A stretch of DNA of 64,000 nt from Blastocladiella emersonii ATCC 22665 (Eukaryota; Blastocladiomycota; Blastocladiomycetes; Blastocladiales; Blastocladiaceae): the NCBI GenBank assembly GCA_025594325.1, contig JANHCV010000013.1, forward strand, positions 186,001 through 250,000. Direction: 5' to 3'. A program made the translations under genes and the position numbers. Positions 55,505 to 64,000 of the stretch are shown piece by piece; position 1 is the stretch's first letter, and each line of letters starts with the position of its first letter. Below the pieces are notes generated by a model that worked only from the letters and a program-made list of their open reading frames with translations, was not told the origin of the DNA and did no database searches.

Positions 55505-58012
55505 ATGGACGCCCTCTTCGCCCCATCGGCCCCGGCCCACCCCATCGACGCCGCCGTGCACGAGCGCCCCGTCGCCCACCACGCGCAGCAGCCTCCCCAC
55601 GCGCGCCGCGGCGGCGCCGACCCGGACGCGGACGCAGGCACCGACTCGGACGACGGCAGCGAGCTGTCGGCCTCGTCGTCGTCGCTCGACTTTGAGCTCA
55701 TCGACACCTTCTCCGCGTCCGCCTCGTCGCCCTCCGATGCCTCGGCTTCGCCCGACTCCATCATCCCGCGGCCCAACGCCGCCACCCGCGACGAGGACGG
55801 CGCCAAGCCCGGTACGTCCGATGCCGCGTCGTGGCTGCTCGTCGAGGTCGTCGCGGCGCGCCCTGATCTGGCGGATCCATGCCGTGTAGCCGAGGCCCGT
55901 GCCCCCGCCCTCGTCAAGTTCGGCCGCGGTCCGGGCGCGCCGTCGCCGTCCGCGGACCTCCTCGACGCGCCGCTGCCGACCCCGTGTACCTCGGAGACGC
56001 GCGACTCGGGCGTCCTCTCGGCCTCGACCACCGCCGCTGCACCCGTGTCGGCTTCGCCGCCGGCGCCCGTCCTCGAGATCGCGCCCGCCGCCGCCACCGA
56101 GTCATCGACCCCGTCATCGCCCGCGCGTGCGGACTCGCGCACCACCCACCACGTCGATCTGCTCCCGACCCTCGCCGGCTTCACCGACGCTCCGCCGTCG
56201 CCCTCCGCCGCCGCTGCCGTGTCGCTCGCCAACAGCGTGAGCCCGATCCGCGCCGCCGCCGACGCGGTGGGGGTGGTAGTCGCGTCGCACCGTGATGCGT
56301 CGTCTGATACCTGCACCTCCACCACCACCGAGGACTCGCTGTCGGTCGCCACCACCGGTACCTCGGCCACCTCGGTCTCCGCCTCGGCCTCGGCGTCCGC
56401 GTCCGCCGCCGGCGACGATAGCGGGAGCGACATTGACGCCGACGAGGACGCGGCCGACTTCCGCGTCGTCCAGCCCCTCGACTCGTCCTCGATCCTCTTC
56501 TGGATGGAAAAGGTCCTCGAAAGCGACGCGAGCCTCGTCGCCCCGCTCATCCCCACCCCCGCACCCGCGTCGGCCCCCGCCGCTCCCGTGGCGGCTGCGC
56601 CGGTCCCGCTGCACCCCGACCCCGTCGCCGCCGCCCCGGCTGCTGCGACCGCCCACGCGTCCACGGCCGCCGCCGCCGCTAATCAGCGCTGGTGGTACAA
56701 GTGGCTGAGCTATGCCACCGTGTGTGTTTGCGTCGCCTCCCTCGTCTCGTTCGTCTTCCTCGCCTCCATCTCTCTCAACGGCACCTCGGTCGACGTGATC
56801 CGCTCCTCCCCTCCGGCCTCGGCGCCGGTCCCGCTCAAGCACCCGTCCGCCACCACCGCCTCGCTCGCCGACCGGTGTGCCGGTTTCGCGGGGCCCGACG
56901 ACCGCGTCGCGTGCATGCTGCGCCTCGTCGAGGCCGAGCTCGCCAGCCTGCGCGCCCTCGCCTCCGCCTCCCCTTCACCCGCGTCGACGGTCACCGAGAC
57001 CCGCGTCGTCCGCGAAACCTCGGTCGCTACGTCTACGTCCACATCGACCGCTACCGCCACCGCGACCGAGCTGCGCACCGTCACCGCCGTCCACGAGGTC
57101 ACCGCCACCCAGACTGCGACGGTCGTCAGCACCTCGACCGTGCGCGTCGAGGTTGAGATCAGCCGCCCTGTTCCCGAGACGCGCACCGTCACCGTGTCAG
57201 CCGCTGCTGCTGGTCCCGTGTCGGATGCGGCGACTGCGGATGTCAAGTCGGCGGCGGAGCAGGCCGAGCCCGTGCCCGCCGATAAGAACGAGGAGAAGAA
57301 GGCCATCCAGCAGCGCTTCGACCTCGTCGGCTTCTTCGGCCACAACCTCAAGCGCACCTTCAAGCAGATGGCCCGCGACCTCCGCCCGCTCAAGATCGTC
57401 AACGACCTGGTGCACCCGGTGCCTGCCGTCGTCATGGGCGCCGCGCAGAAGGTGGCCGGCACCGCGTCGGCGTTCTGGGCTGGGATCCGCAACAAGAAGG
57501 CGGGCAAGGAGGAGGAGAAGCCCGCTGCTGGCGCCGCCGACGCGACCGAGGTCCAGCCCGGCTCCGAGTCGCAGTCGCCCGTCCTCGCCAAGCAGGCCGA
57601 GCCCGCGGCGCCCGACGTCGCCAAGACCACCGAGTCGGACCCGTCCGCCGCCGCCATTCTCGTCGTCGTGCAGACCGAGCCCGAGGCCAAGCTCGAGCCC
57701 GCCGACACCACCCTCGTCGCCGCGCCCGCGCACGACGGCGACTCGTCGACGCGCGTGACGGTGCACGCGCAGCTGGCGCGCGTCGCCGCGTCGATCAAGC
57801 TGTACCTGCGGCGGCTCGCGGCCGAGGCCGACGTGCTCGCGGCGGCGCTGTACGACGCGGCGGCCGCGTGCATCGCCGACCCCAAGCAGTGCATCGAGCA
57901 CGCCGCCGACGTGGCCAAGGAGGCCGCGGGCCACGTCAAGGCGCGCGTCGGCGCGTGGTTCCAGGAGCGGCAGGCGCGCCGCCGCGCTGCCGCGGGGACG
58001 GCGCGGGAGTGA
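55505..58012 (+). CDS. Single-pass membrane protein, Ser/Thr/Ala/Val-rich, unknown function
   Basis: Intronless 835-residue frame starting at ATG 55505 in GCCATGG context. Residues 1-~395 are acidic and Ser/Ala/Pro-rich, probably disordered. One membrane span at ~398-425 (YATVCVCVASLVSFVFLASI) follows WWYKWLS. Beyond it comes a region (~490-570) of repeated Thr/Val/Arg triplets (TETRVVRETS, TELRTVTAVHEVTATQT), then a basic stretch (HNLKRTFKQMARDLRPLK) and a helical C-terminal part with VKARVGAWFQERQARRR. No family recognised. The minus strand also stays open here, but start context and the membrane segment favour the plus strand. A tail-anchored or sensor-like surface protein is possible but unproven. 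Confidence 0.65.
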   Translation: MDALFAPSAPAHPIDAAVHERPVAHHAQQPPHARRGGADPDADAGTDSDDGSELSASSSSLDFELIDTFSASASSPSDASASPDSIIPRPNAATRDEDGAKPGTSDAASWLLVEVVAARPDLADPCRVAEARAPALVKFGRGPGAPSPSADLLDAPLPTPCTSETRDSGVLSASTTAAAPVSASPPAPVLEIAPAAATESSTPSSPARADSRTTHHVDLLPTLAGFTDAPPSPSAAAAVSLANSVSPIRAAADAVGVVVASHRDASSDTCTSTTTEDSLSVATTGTSATSVSASASASASAAGDDSGSDIDADEDAADFRVVQPLDSSSILFWMEKVLESDASLVAPLIPTPAPASAPAAPVAAAPVPLHPDPVAAAPAAATAHASTAAAAANQRWWYKWLSYATVCVCVASLVSFVFLASISLNGTSVDVIRSSPPASAPVPLKHPSATTASLADRCAGFAGPDDRVACMLRLVEAELASLRALASASPSPASTVTETRVVRETSVATSTSTSTATATATELRTVTAVHEVTATQTATVVSTSTVRVEVEISRPVPETRTVTVSAAAAGPVSDAATADVKSAAEQAEPVPADKNEEKKAIQQRFDLVGFFGHNLKRTFKQMARDLRPLKIVNDLVHPVPAVVMGAAQKVAGTASAFWAGIRNKKAGKEEEKPAAGAADATEVQPGSESQSPVLAKQAEPAAPDVAKTTESDPSAAAILVVVQTEPEAKLEPADTTLVAAPAHDGDSSTRVTVHAQLARVAASIKLYLRRLAAEADVLAAALYDAAAACIADPKQCIEHAADVAKEAAGHVKARVGAWFQERQARRRAAAGTARE

Positions 58013-59497
58013 TGAAGTGTACATAGCATAGCAGGAGCCATCATCCATCCATCGAGAACCAGTATCCAATATCTCATCCACCATCCATCATCATCATCGT
58101 ACGGGCATAAATCGTCTCTTTGTACTCCTGCTGCTGCGAGCCGTCGCCGGGCCGGGTCGGTCGGTGAGGTGATGCGAAAGGGAGGGAGCGACCAGGCAGC
58201 CTGCCAGTCAGCCACCGCAACCAGTCGAAGCCCTTGCTCCTCTCCACTCCCTCTCGCAACCCTCGCCTAAGCTTACGCAACTCCATGCAACGATGAAACC
58301 CATGAATCAACTTGCACATCGCGGGTCCGAGGCAGCGTCGCGGCAGGCAAGCCAATCTTGAGCGGGTCCGCCAGCACGCCTCGAAGCAACGACCCGGCGA
58401 CCTCGATCTACGCTACCTATGCTACCACGTATGCTGCCTATGGTACCCATGGGTCGCTGACCGCAAACTGGACCGGACTTTCTCGAGAATGCGGACCCTA
58501 GCCGTGACGGACGGCCGCTAGGCCGACACGAGATCCGAGTTCGATCTTTGCTGCCGCTAAACTGCTTATCGTTGGTCCAGCTGGCTTACTGCGCGGACAG
58601 CGCTAATGCCGTAAGGAAAGCCCTTGCTCGAACATTGCTCTGACGGCATGCCTAGCTACGATTGTATGCCGCACGCCCGGAGCGATCCAGATCCAGATCC
58701 ACGACAAACTCCTTCTCAGCCTATTATAACGGCATTCAACGCGGCGTAACCCTGTTCTACGTCCCATTGGCGCGCGCGGCACTTGATGCGGGTCCGGCGG
58801 CCAAGGCTTGTGCTTAACAGAGGATGCGAACTCACAGCGTGTTGAACGACCTCGAAGCCGCCGCAGCGCCCGAGGATGATCCTTGCTTGGTGAAATGTTC
58901 GATTCCGGGGCGCTGGGCGCCTGAACTGGAGATCGCCCTTCTCGCAGGCGAATTCCGCTCGGCTCAGTTTCGCTGTCACATCCGTAGCGATTATCTGCGC
59001 TTGACGGCTGGCCGAATTTTGCGCTATTCAACGCACCCGGTCGCATCGCCGCGCTTTGCGCGTTGACGCGGCTTCCTTGTTCAGCTGCATTGGACATCAG
59101 CGAAAAGCCGTGTGTTAGCCATGTCAAGTTGCCCAGCACGGAAATCTTGCTGAGATTCTGCGACTGCGCCCAGATTCAAAGGTTTGGCTACTACTACGTC
59201 GTTCATGAAGCACTTACAATCCCAAAGAACCTGTTGGCGCAAATCAACTCACAAATTAAAGCATTTACTCGGCCGGACGCGGACCTGGTATTGTTGCGCC
59301 GGCTCTACTTTGCGCCATGTCACCTTGTCTTGCTCACTCCCGGCCAAGCTCGTGCGACTGGGCCCGCCTCCCTTTGTTCGTCTTTCTCGTTATGAACGGT
59401 GAATGAATTCAAAATTTGCGATCACGAATGAACTGAGGACGCGAATGCATTTTGATCAGATCAACGGCGTCTCCGCAGCCAAACCGTCCGCGTCGCG
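58013..59497. other. Gene-poor convergent region
   Basis: About 1.5 kb between two converging genes. It contains CATC-rich repeats (58040-58100), low-quality short frames on both strands and a word GACTGCGCCCAGATTCAA (59162-59179) that recurs almost exactly at 62120-62137. No gene is assigned. Confidence 0.5.
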
Positions 59498-61819
59498 CTA
59501 CTCGTCGCTAAGACCGCGGTAACTGCTTGCCAGAGCTCGCGCCTTGGCCTCGAGGTCCGCATACCGCTGCGACGTGGCGATGATGGACTCCTCGGGGTGC
59601 TCGCTGCCGGTCTGCCCAAGCGTCTTACGGAACCGTAACTGCGGGAGGAACGGGGTCCCCTCCGCGTCCAGCGGCACAAGTCGAACCACAAAAGTCGGCG
59701 GGAGATCGCCGACGCCCTGGACTTCGACCAGAGCCATGGTCGTGCGCCGCATTAGGTCAATATCAACGATCCCGTTCCCGATCTTGGCCGTGCCCTCCAA
59801 GCTCTTGTCATGCGGGTAGTAAGCGAACTCGTACGCTGAAGCCAGCGCCAGTGCGTTTTGGGAGCCCCACTGCAGCACCGACGCAAACGCTACCACGGCA
59901 ACAAGCGCGATTGCTGATACGATGAGGAGCCATAGCTCAACACGCACCGCGGTCTGCGTGTACATTTGCGGCCCGTTTTCGTCTTTGAACGTCTCTTCCT
60001 TGCGTAAGGCGTCCGACATGACCCACCCGCCTGATGAGGCTGCGTTTGTGTTGAGCGACGCCCACCCGTCACCGCGCTCCTGGCTTGCAGCGCCCCCGCC
60101 GTCGCGCAGCTTGGTAAAGATTCCGCCAGCAAACGACGGCTCCGCTGGCTTTCCATCGTTTGTGCGTCGCAAGCATCGTAGTTGTTGCGGAATTGGTTGC
60201 GCCGAAATCTGCAGCGCCCCCACGAGATCAACATGGGAGTCGTGGTTGGCCTCTGAAAATGACGTGTTTCTCGCAGCGTCGGAAAGCATGGGGAACACCG
60301 TCATACGCACCCTGCACGCTTGCGCGCCGCTAAGGTACACAAGCAAAGGGGCGCCCGTGCTGTTGACAGGCACTGACCTAGACCCCGAAAACAGCGGGCC
60401 GGTCCCGCCATAAGATTTGAGTGTGCATCGCTTCGCTTGACGTTCCGGGTTGCGGGTGAGAATGTCGGCATACGGGTTCGCTGAAATCACTTCGACAGGC
60501 TCCTGGTATGGCTCCAGGGATCTCTCCCTAAACGTCGCGAATGAGCGGTTTGCTGGATTGCATGTTTGGACCACAGTAGGCCCAATACCAGTTTGCGAGT
60601 GGTAGGATTGCTCCAACTTGATGTCGCGGAAGTAGATGTCGGAGGCGGTAACAAGCGAGGTACGCTTGCTTACGATATTGCCGCTGGTTTCCGACCCAAA
60701 CGTGAGCGCCTCCAAAGTGCCCCCTCGTAAGGTTTCGGTCGTCAAGTGTACAAACAGCGCCTGCGACGTGCCAGCCATGAGGTCCGCGGGAGCCGATGAG
60801 TAATCCGTCATGTCTTCAAATAGGAACGGGCCAACGTTGGGGCCGGTGACATTGGCCCTTATGTTTTCAGAAAACACGACTGCATCCTTTGCAGTCCCCC
60901 GCGTTTTGAACCATTCTTGGACGTCGTCTGTTGTCAATCCGCATTGCATTGAGAAACCCTGCACGTCGCCACCGACAACCGCGGCGCCGTACATGACCCG
61001 AGCCTGGTCTGTAACGGTGTTCCCATCCGCCGTTGTGATCGACCGAGTTCGGCCCTCGGACTCAGTCGTATAGCTGAGCGGGACAGGGACGGCATAATGA
61101 GCCCGATAGCCGCCGCCGTTCCTAGATTCGAGCTGCAAAGAATACATAGTGAACTGGAAGCCAAAGGCAGAAGGGCGCCGGTTCATAAACTGGAGCGAGT
61201 CAACACCTACGCGGCGGCTTGCTGAAGTCACCAGATCGCTGCTGAAGTCATAAGGCTTTACGTCGGCCCCAACTGGACCAGCACCGTCACAAATATTTGG
61301 GTTTAATATGCCCGCGACGGCGTCGATCTCGGATATGGTCCCGCTGGTGCGTACCCAGTCGCGCTCCAGGTCAAACGCCGTGGTGGGGACAACGTGGCGG
61401 AGAGCTGCATAAACGGAATCACGGGGGACCGGCCGGCCAAAGGTGGCCGATGCAACGAATGGTCGCACCGCGGCGTTTGTCTGCTGGACCCAAATCAGTC
61501 GTGTTTCGCCCCTGAGCTGCAGGTTCGAGAGGACGGTTGACATGGCCCAATCCGCAGTAAGGCTCGTTGAGGCGATGAACATCAAGACGAGAATGAGAGC
61601 GCTCTGAGCGTGGTGGCCTGCGCGAAACTTGTGTAACATCTGGCGCAGAGCTACGGGAACAGCCGACGGGATAGACAAGTTCATAAGCAGCGGCAGGCCG
61701 GGGCGTGAAGCGAAGAATGCTTGGTAGGCGATCGTCGCGAGCGCACTCGCGCCGACCATCCGGAACAGCGTCGCCCAAAGCGTGTATTCCGCGGGGCCAA
61801 GGAAGATGGCGGCGGCCAT
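59498..61819 (-). CDS. Large membrane protein of unknown function (773 residues)
   Basis: Intronless frame from ATG 61819. Two to three hydrophobic segments lie near the N-terminus (ATLFRMVGASALATIAYQAF; ALILVLMFIASTSL). A long, largely polar region (~100-640) with several Cys and Asn-x-Ser/Thr sites looks extracytoplasmic. A last membrane span (ELWLLIVSAIALVAVVAFAS) precedes a ~110-residue cytoplasmic tail. The arrangement suggests a fungal surface protein with a big external domain. No domain recognised. The polar part contains Cys residues spaced as if forming disulphides (for example CNPANRS, CRVRMTV, CLRRTND). Zoosporic fungi have many lineage-specific proteins of this sort; a duplicated family is likely but cannot be tested here. 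Confidence 0.7.
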   Translation of the reverse strand: MAAAIFLGPAEYTLWATLFRMVGASALATIAYQAFFASRPGLPLLMNLSIPSAVPVALRQMLHKFRAGHHAQSALILVLMFIASTSLTADWAMSTVLSNLQLRGETRLIWVQQTNAAVRPFVASATFGRPVPRDSVYAALRHVVPTTAFDLERDWVRTSGTISEIDAVAGILNPNICDGAGPVGADVKPYDFSSDLVTSASRRVGVDSLQFMNRRPSAFGFQFTMYSLQLESRNGGGYRAHYAVPVPLSYTTESEGRTRSITTADGNTVTDQARVMYGAAVVGGDVQGFSMQCGLTTDDVQEWFKTRGTAKDAVVFSENIRANVTGPNVGPFLFEDMTDYSSAPADLMAGTSQALFVHLTTETLRGGTLEALTFGSETSGNIVSKRTSLVTASDIYFRDIKLEQSYHSQTGIGPTVVQTCNPANRSFATFRERSLEPYQEPVEVISANPYADILTRNPERQAKRCTLKSYGGTGPLFSGSRSVPVNSTGAPLLVYLSGAQACRVRMTVFPMLSDAARNTSFSEANHDSHVDLVGALQISAQPIPQQLRCLRRTNDGKPAEPSFAGGIFTKLRDGGGAASQERGDGWASLNTNAASSGGWVMSDALRKEETFKDENGPQMYTQTAVRVELWLLIVSAIALVAVVAFASVLQWGSQNALALASAYEFAYYPHDKSLEGTAKIGNGIVDIDLMRRTTMALVEVQGVGDLPPTFVVRLVPLDAEGTPFLPQLRFRKTLGQTGSEHPEESIIATSQRYADLEAKARALASSYRGLSDE

Positions 61820-62515
61820 CGTGAGCGGGGCTTTGTGCAGAAAGCGAGGAAGCGGTCCAAGATCAATTCAAGCGGGGATGAAGCGTGCGCGGTGAGCAAA
61901 AGGAGGGAGGGTGCGACCCGTCCGCTGCGGCTGTGTTTAAATGTCGCACGTCGCCCCTGCACCGCAACGCGTCGCTCGCGTCAGTTCACCGCACCGCATC
62001 GCTCTGCCAGTAAACCAGCCTCACCGCATACCGCCAGTAAGCTGCACTCACGACACTCGCACCGCATGCTCACCATGTCACGATGCTCGCCGCGGGATGC
62101 TGTGACTCTGAGACTCCATGACTGCGCCCAGCTTCAAGATTATGGTTGAGTGAGAATCGGACGAATAAGCCGTTCCTAGCCCTTGTGTGATTGCAAGCGT
62201 CGATTAAGATCGAGCAGCTTGTCGAACCGCATCACCGCTAAACTTGTGCCCGGCGCTCCGTAACTGCAACCCGACCGCATTGACCAATATTTCATCGACA
62301 ACCAGCGCTGCAATGTGAGCACGGGCGCACGTTGAGAGTTGACGTGCATCCCAACTTACTTCGCGACGCGAGGAATGTATTCTCAGCACTTCATTCTCCG
62401 CGGAGAAAGTCGTTGAAATCGCTGGATAAACTGATTTGCGCGTGGGAATGGGGATACAAAAACGTCATGTTGAGTGCGGGAGGGGTGAATTAGACAAGGC
62501 TGGCTGTCACCAAAG
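61820..62515. other. Intergenic between the 773-residue gene and kinase-LRR copy 2
   Basis: About 700 bp with the 773-residue gene's promoter and the 3' end of the LRR pseudogene. Contains the GACTGCGCCCAGCTTCAA word (62120-62137). No gene assigned. Confidence 0.5.
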
Positions 62516-64000
62516 CTAGAGCTGGGAATAGATGCTTCGTGCCATAGCAGCGTCGATCAGGTTGCCGTTGAGCCACAGTTTGACAAGCGACTGAGGCAGG
62601 TTGGTCGCGAGCGCCTCGGCGCCAATGCCGCCGATGTTGTTCTCGCCCAGGTGTAGCTCGAGAAGGGCCGAGGGCAAGTTGGTCGCCAGTGCCTGGGCGC
62701 CTCGGTCACCGATCTGGTTCTGGCCGGGATGCAGGGAGCGCAAGGATGCAGGTAATTTGCGCGCAATGGCCGTGGCGCCAGCATCGCCAAGCTGGTTCCC
62801 AGTCAGGTTCAAGCATGTCAAGGTCTGAGGGAATCAACCTGCAATGGCTTCCGCGCCCCCGCTCCGAATCACGTTGTAAGTTAGCTGCAGCTTGCTGAGC
62901 GAGCGCGGCAGACTGGCTGCGAGTGCTGCCGCACCACCATCGCCAATCAGGTTGTTGGGCAAGTCGAGTTCCGAGAGGGACGCCGGGAGCAGAGCTGCAA
63001 TCGCATGGGCTCCTGTATCACCAGGCGTGTTGTCGTTGAGCGCCAGAATCGTAAGCGAACACGGAAGGCTGACGGCAATCGCCTCGGCACCAATCCTCCC
63101 GATCTTGTTTTGACCCAGGTCGAGCTTGACAAGGGAAGCAGGTAAGTGCTCCGAGATGGCCCACGCCCCGACATCGCCAATGTTGTTGTTTAGAAGCTCA
63201 AGGACGCGAAGCGACTGCGGAAGCATGGCTGCCAGCTGTCGCGCAATCGCATCGTCCACGTTGCAACCGTTGAGAATGAGCCCAGTGACAAGTGGGTAGT
63301 GTTGAGCGAGAGTCAAGCCGAGCTCGCTCAGTTCCTTGAAGTCGAGCGGCGTACTGCTCAGGTCGCATGTGAAAAACCTGGTCGATTTGCTCCGGTTGCA
63401 CGTCGAAGCTTTGTCGACCGGGTCCGAGATGCCACAGCTCGAAGTCAATTTCGGGCTTTGGCTCGGTGCAGAACTGGCGCTGGAAGCGATACCCGAGTCG
63501 GCCTAGCGAAATCGCGGTCGGGTAAAGTTAGCGTCAAGCTCGGCACGAGTGCGCTGAGTTGAATTGTACCTCAGACTTGTTGGGTGTCCGGCGGTGTCCG
63601 GGCGTCACCAAAGGCAGGTGAAGGGATGTTGGCAGTGTCGCGAAGCATGCTCAGCTTGTTGCCGATCGATGGGAAGGTGGGTCGCATGGTCCAATCGTGC
63701 AACCAGCACTGCTCCACCAGCGCCCAAAGCTCGGGCGACTAGCTGGCCGCGGCCGTTGGCGGGTTGGGACGCTCGCCGGCTCGAATCCACTCCTTGATCA
63801 CATCGAGGTCGTGCTCCGCGTAGAACGGGATGTTTCCTGTGACATCTTCGTAAATCACCATGGCGAATGCAAAAACGTCGGGTTGCAGGTCATAGCGGCC
63901 GCCCCGCTTGTAGCGCTCAGGAGCCACCCATCGAACATTGCTAACCGATCCGGATTTAAAGGTCGCGGCACGGCTGGCCTGCGAAAGCGCGCGGGACTGT
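62516..64000 (-). pseudogene. Second kinase-LRR family member, interrupted by stops, runs off the window
   Basis: Enters at the right edge with the kinase activation segment (WVAPERYKRGGRYDLQPD) and continues in frame through FAFAMVIYED. A TAG then interrupts at 63738-63740, where copy 1 has TAT; the C-lobe resumes at once (ELWALVEQCW, DWTMRPTF). An intron of about 74 bp (acceptor CGCTAG ending at 63503; donor GTCTGA at 63576 or a poorer fit nearby) leads to LRRs of the ribonuclease-inhibitor type (LVKLDLGQNKIGRIG, LSELDLPNNLIGDGG). A TGA near 62834 splits the LRR domain; the repeats continue directly after it (LTCLNLTGNQLGDAG) to a stop at 62516. Two independent stops make this a probable pseudogene. 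The N-terminal domain and Gly loop lie outside the window. Confidence 0.8.

Noticed and set aside
55414-58215. Minus-strand frames of 416 and 501 residues opposite the 835-residue gene
   Set aside because: The plus frame spans the region without a break, has a better start and includes a plausible membrane span. The minus frames are split and low-complexity. Kept only as a doubt in the gene entry.

Overview
The window looks like a GC-rich nuclear contig from an early-diverging, probably zoosporic, fungus. Genes are compact, and introns are mostly 54-79 bp with GTACGT/GTGCGT-type donors and CTAAC/CTGAC-like branch sites. A cyclophilin of the PPIL6 type (tied elsewhere to motile cilia), TKL-kinase/LRR proteins, an EF-hand NADPH oxidase, a type II DAHP synthase and twinfilin together suggest a chytrid or Blastocladiomycota-like organism. 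That placement is an inference; no rRNA or marker gene is present.

Region 1 (1-20727) is one huge tandem array: six complete units and one truncated unit of a composite repeat (unit length 3124 bp; the first is 3100 bp). Each unit combines a run of ten ~138-bp monomers with a ~1.74-kb GC-rich spacer. Units are almost identical, and no convincing gene lies inside. The array stops abruptly against the poly(A) end of a degraded non-LTR retrotransposon (20728-about 24780, minus strand), whose reverse transcriptase is frameshifted just after its ADD motif but whose RNase H is preserved.

Region 2 (25037-49763) is gene-dense: twinfilin (-), type II DAHP synthase (-), a very unusual PPIL6-like cyclophilin/CAP-Gly/coiled-coil/zinc-knuckle protein (+), a PB1-like small protein (-), an Hsp70 (+) next to a degenerate Hsp70-like paralogue (+), a possible transposon remnant, homoserine kinase (-), a Ca2+-regulated NADPH oxidase (-) and an LtrA-family membrane protein (+). 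Aromatic and threonine amino-acid synthesis, actin and microtubule regulation, chaperones and ROS signalling are mixed, with no sign of a functional cluster.

Region 3 (50384-64000) holds two members of a kinase-LRR family: a serine/threonine TKL-type kinase with an N-terminal helical domain that resembles the MLKL/HeLo-like four-helix bundle, followed by ribonuclease-inhibitor-type LRRs. Copy 1 (50384-53489) carries a one-base frameshift in the kinase C-lobe; copy 2 (62516 to beyond 64000) carries two in-frame stops. Between them lie an RSAD1/HemW radical-SAM protein (+), an 835-residue single-pass Ser/Thr/Ala/Val-rich protein (+) and a 773-residue membrane protein of unknown function (-).

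Gene models were built by eye from frame continuity, splice consensus and family conservation. Exon joins are given in each entry. No searches were run.
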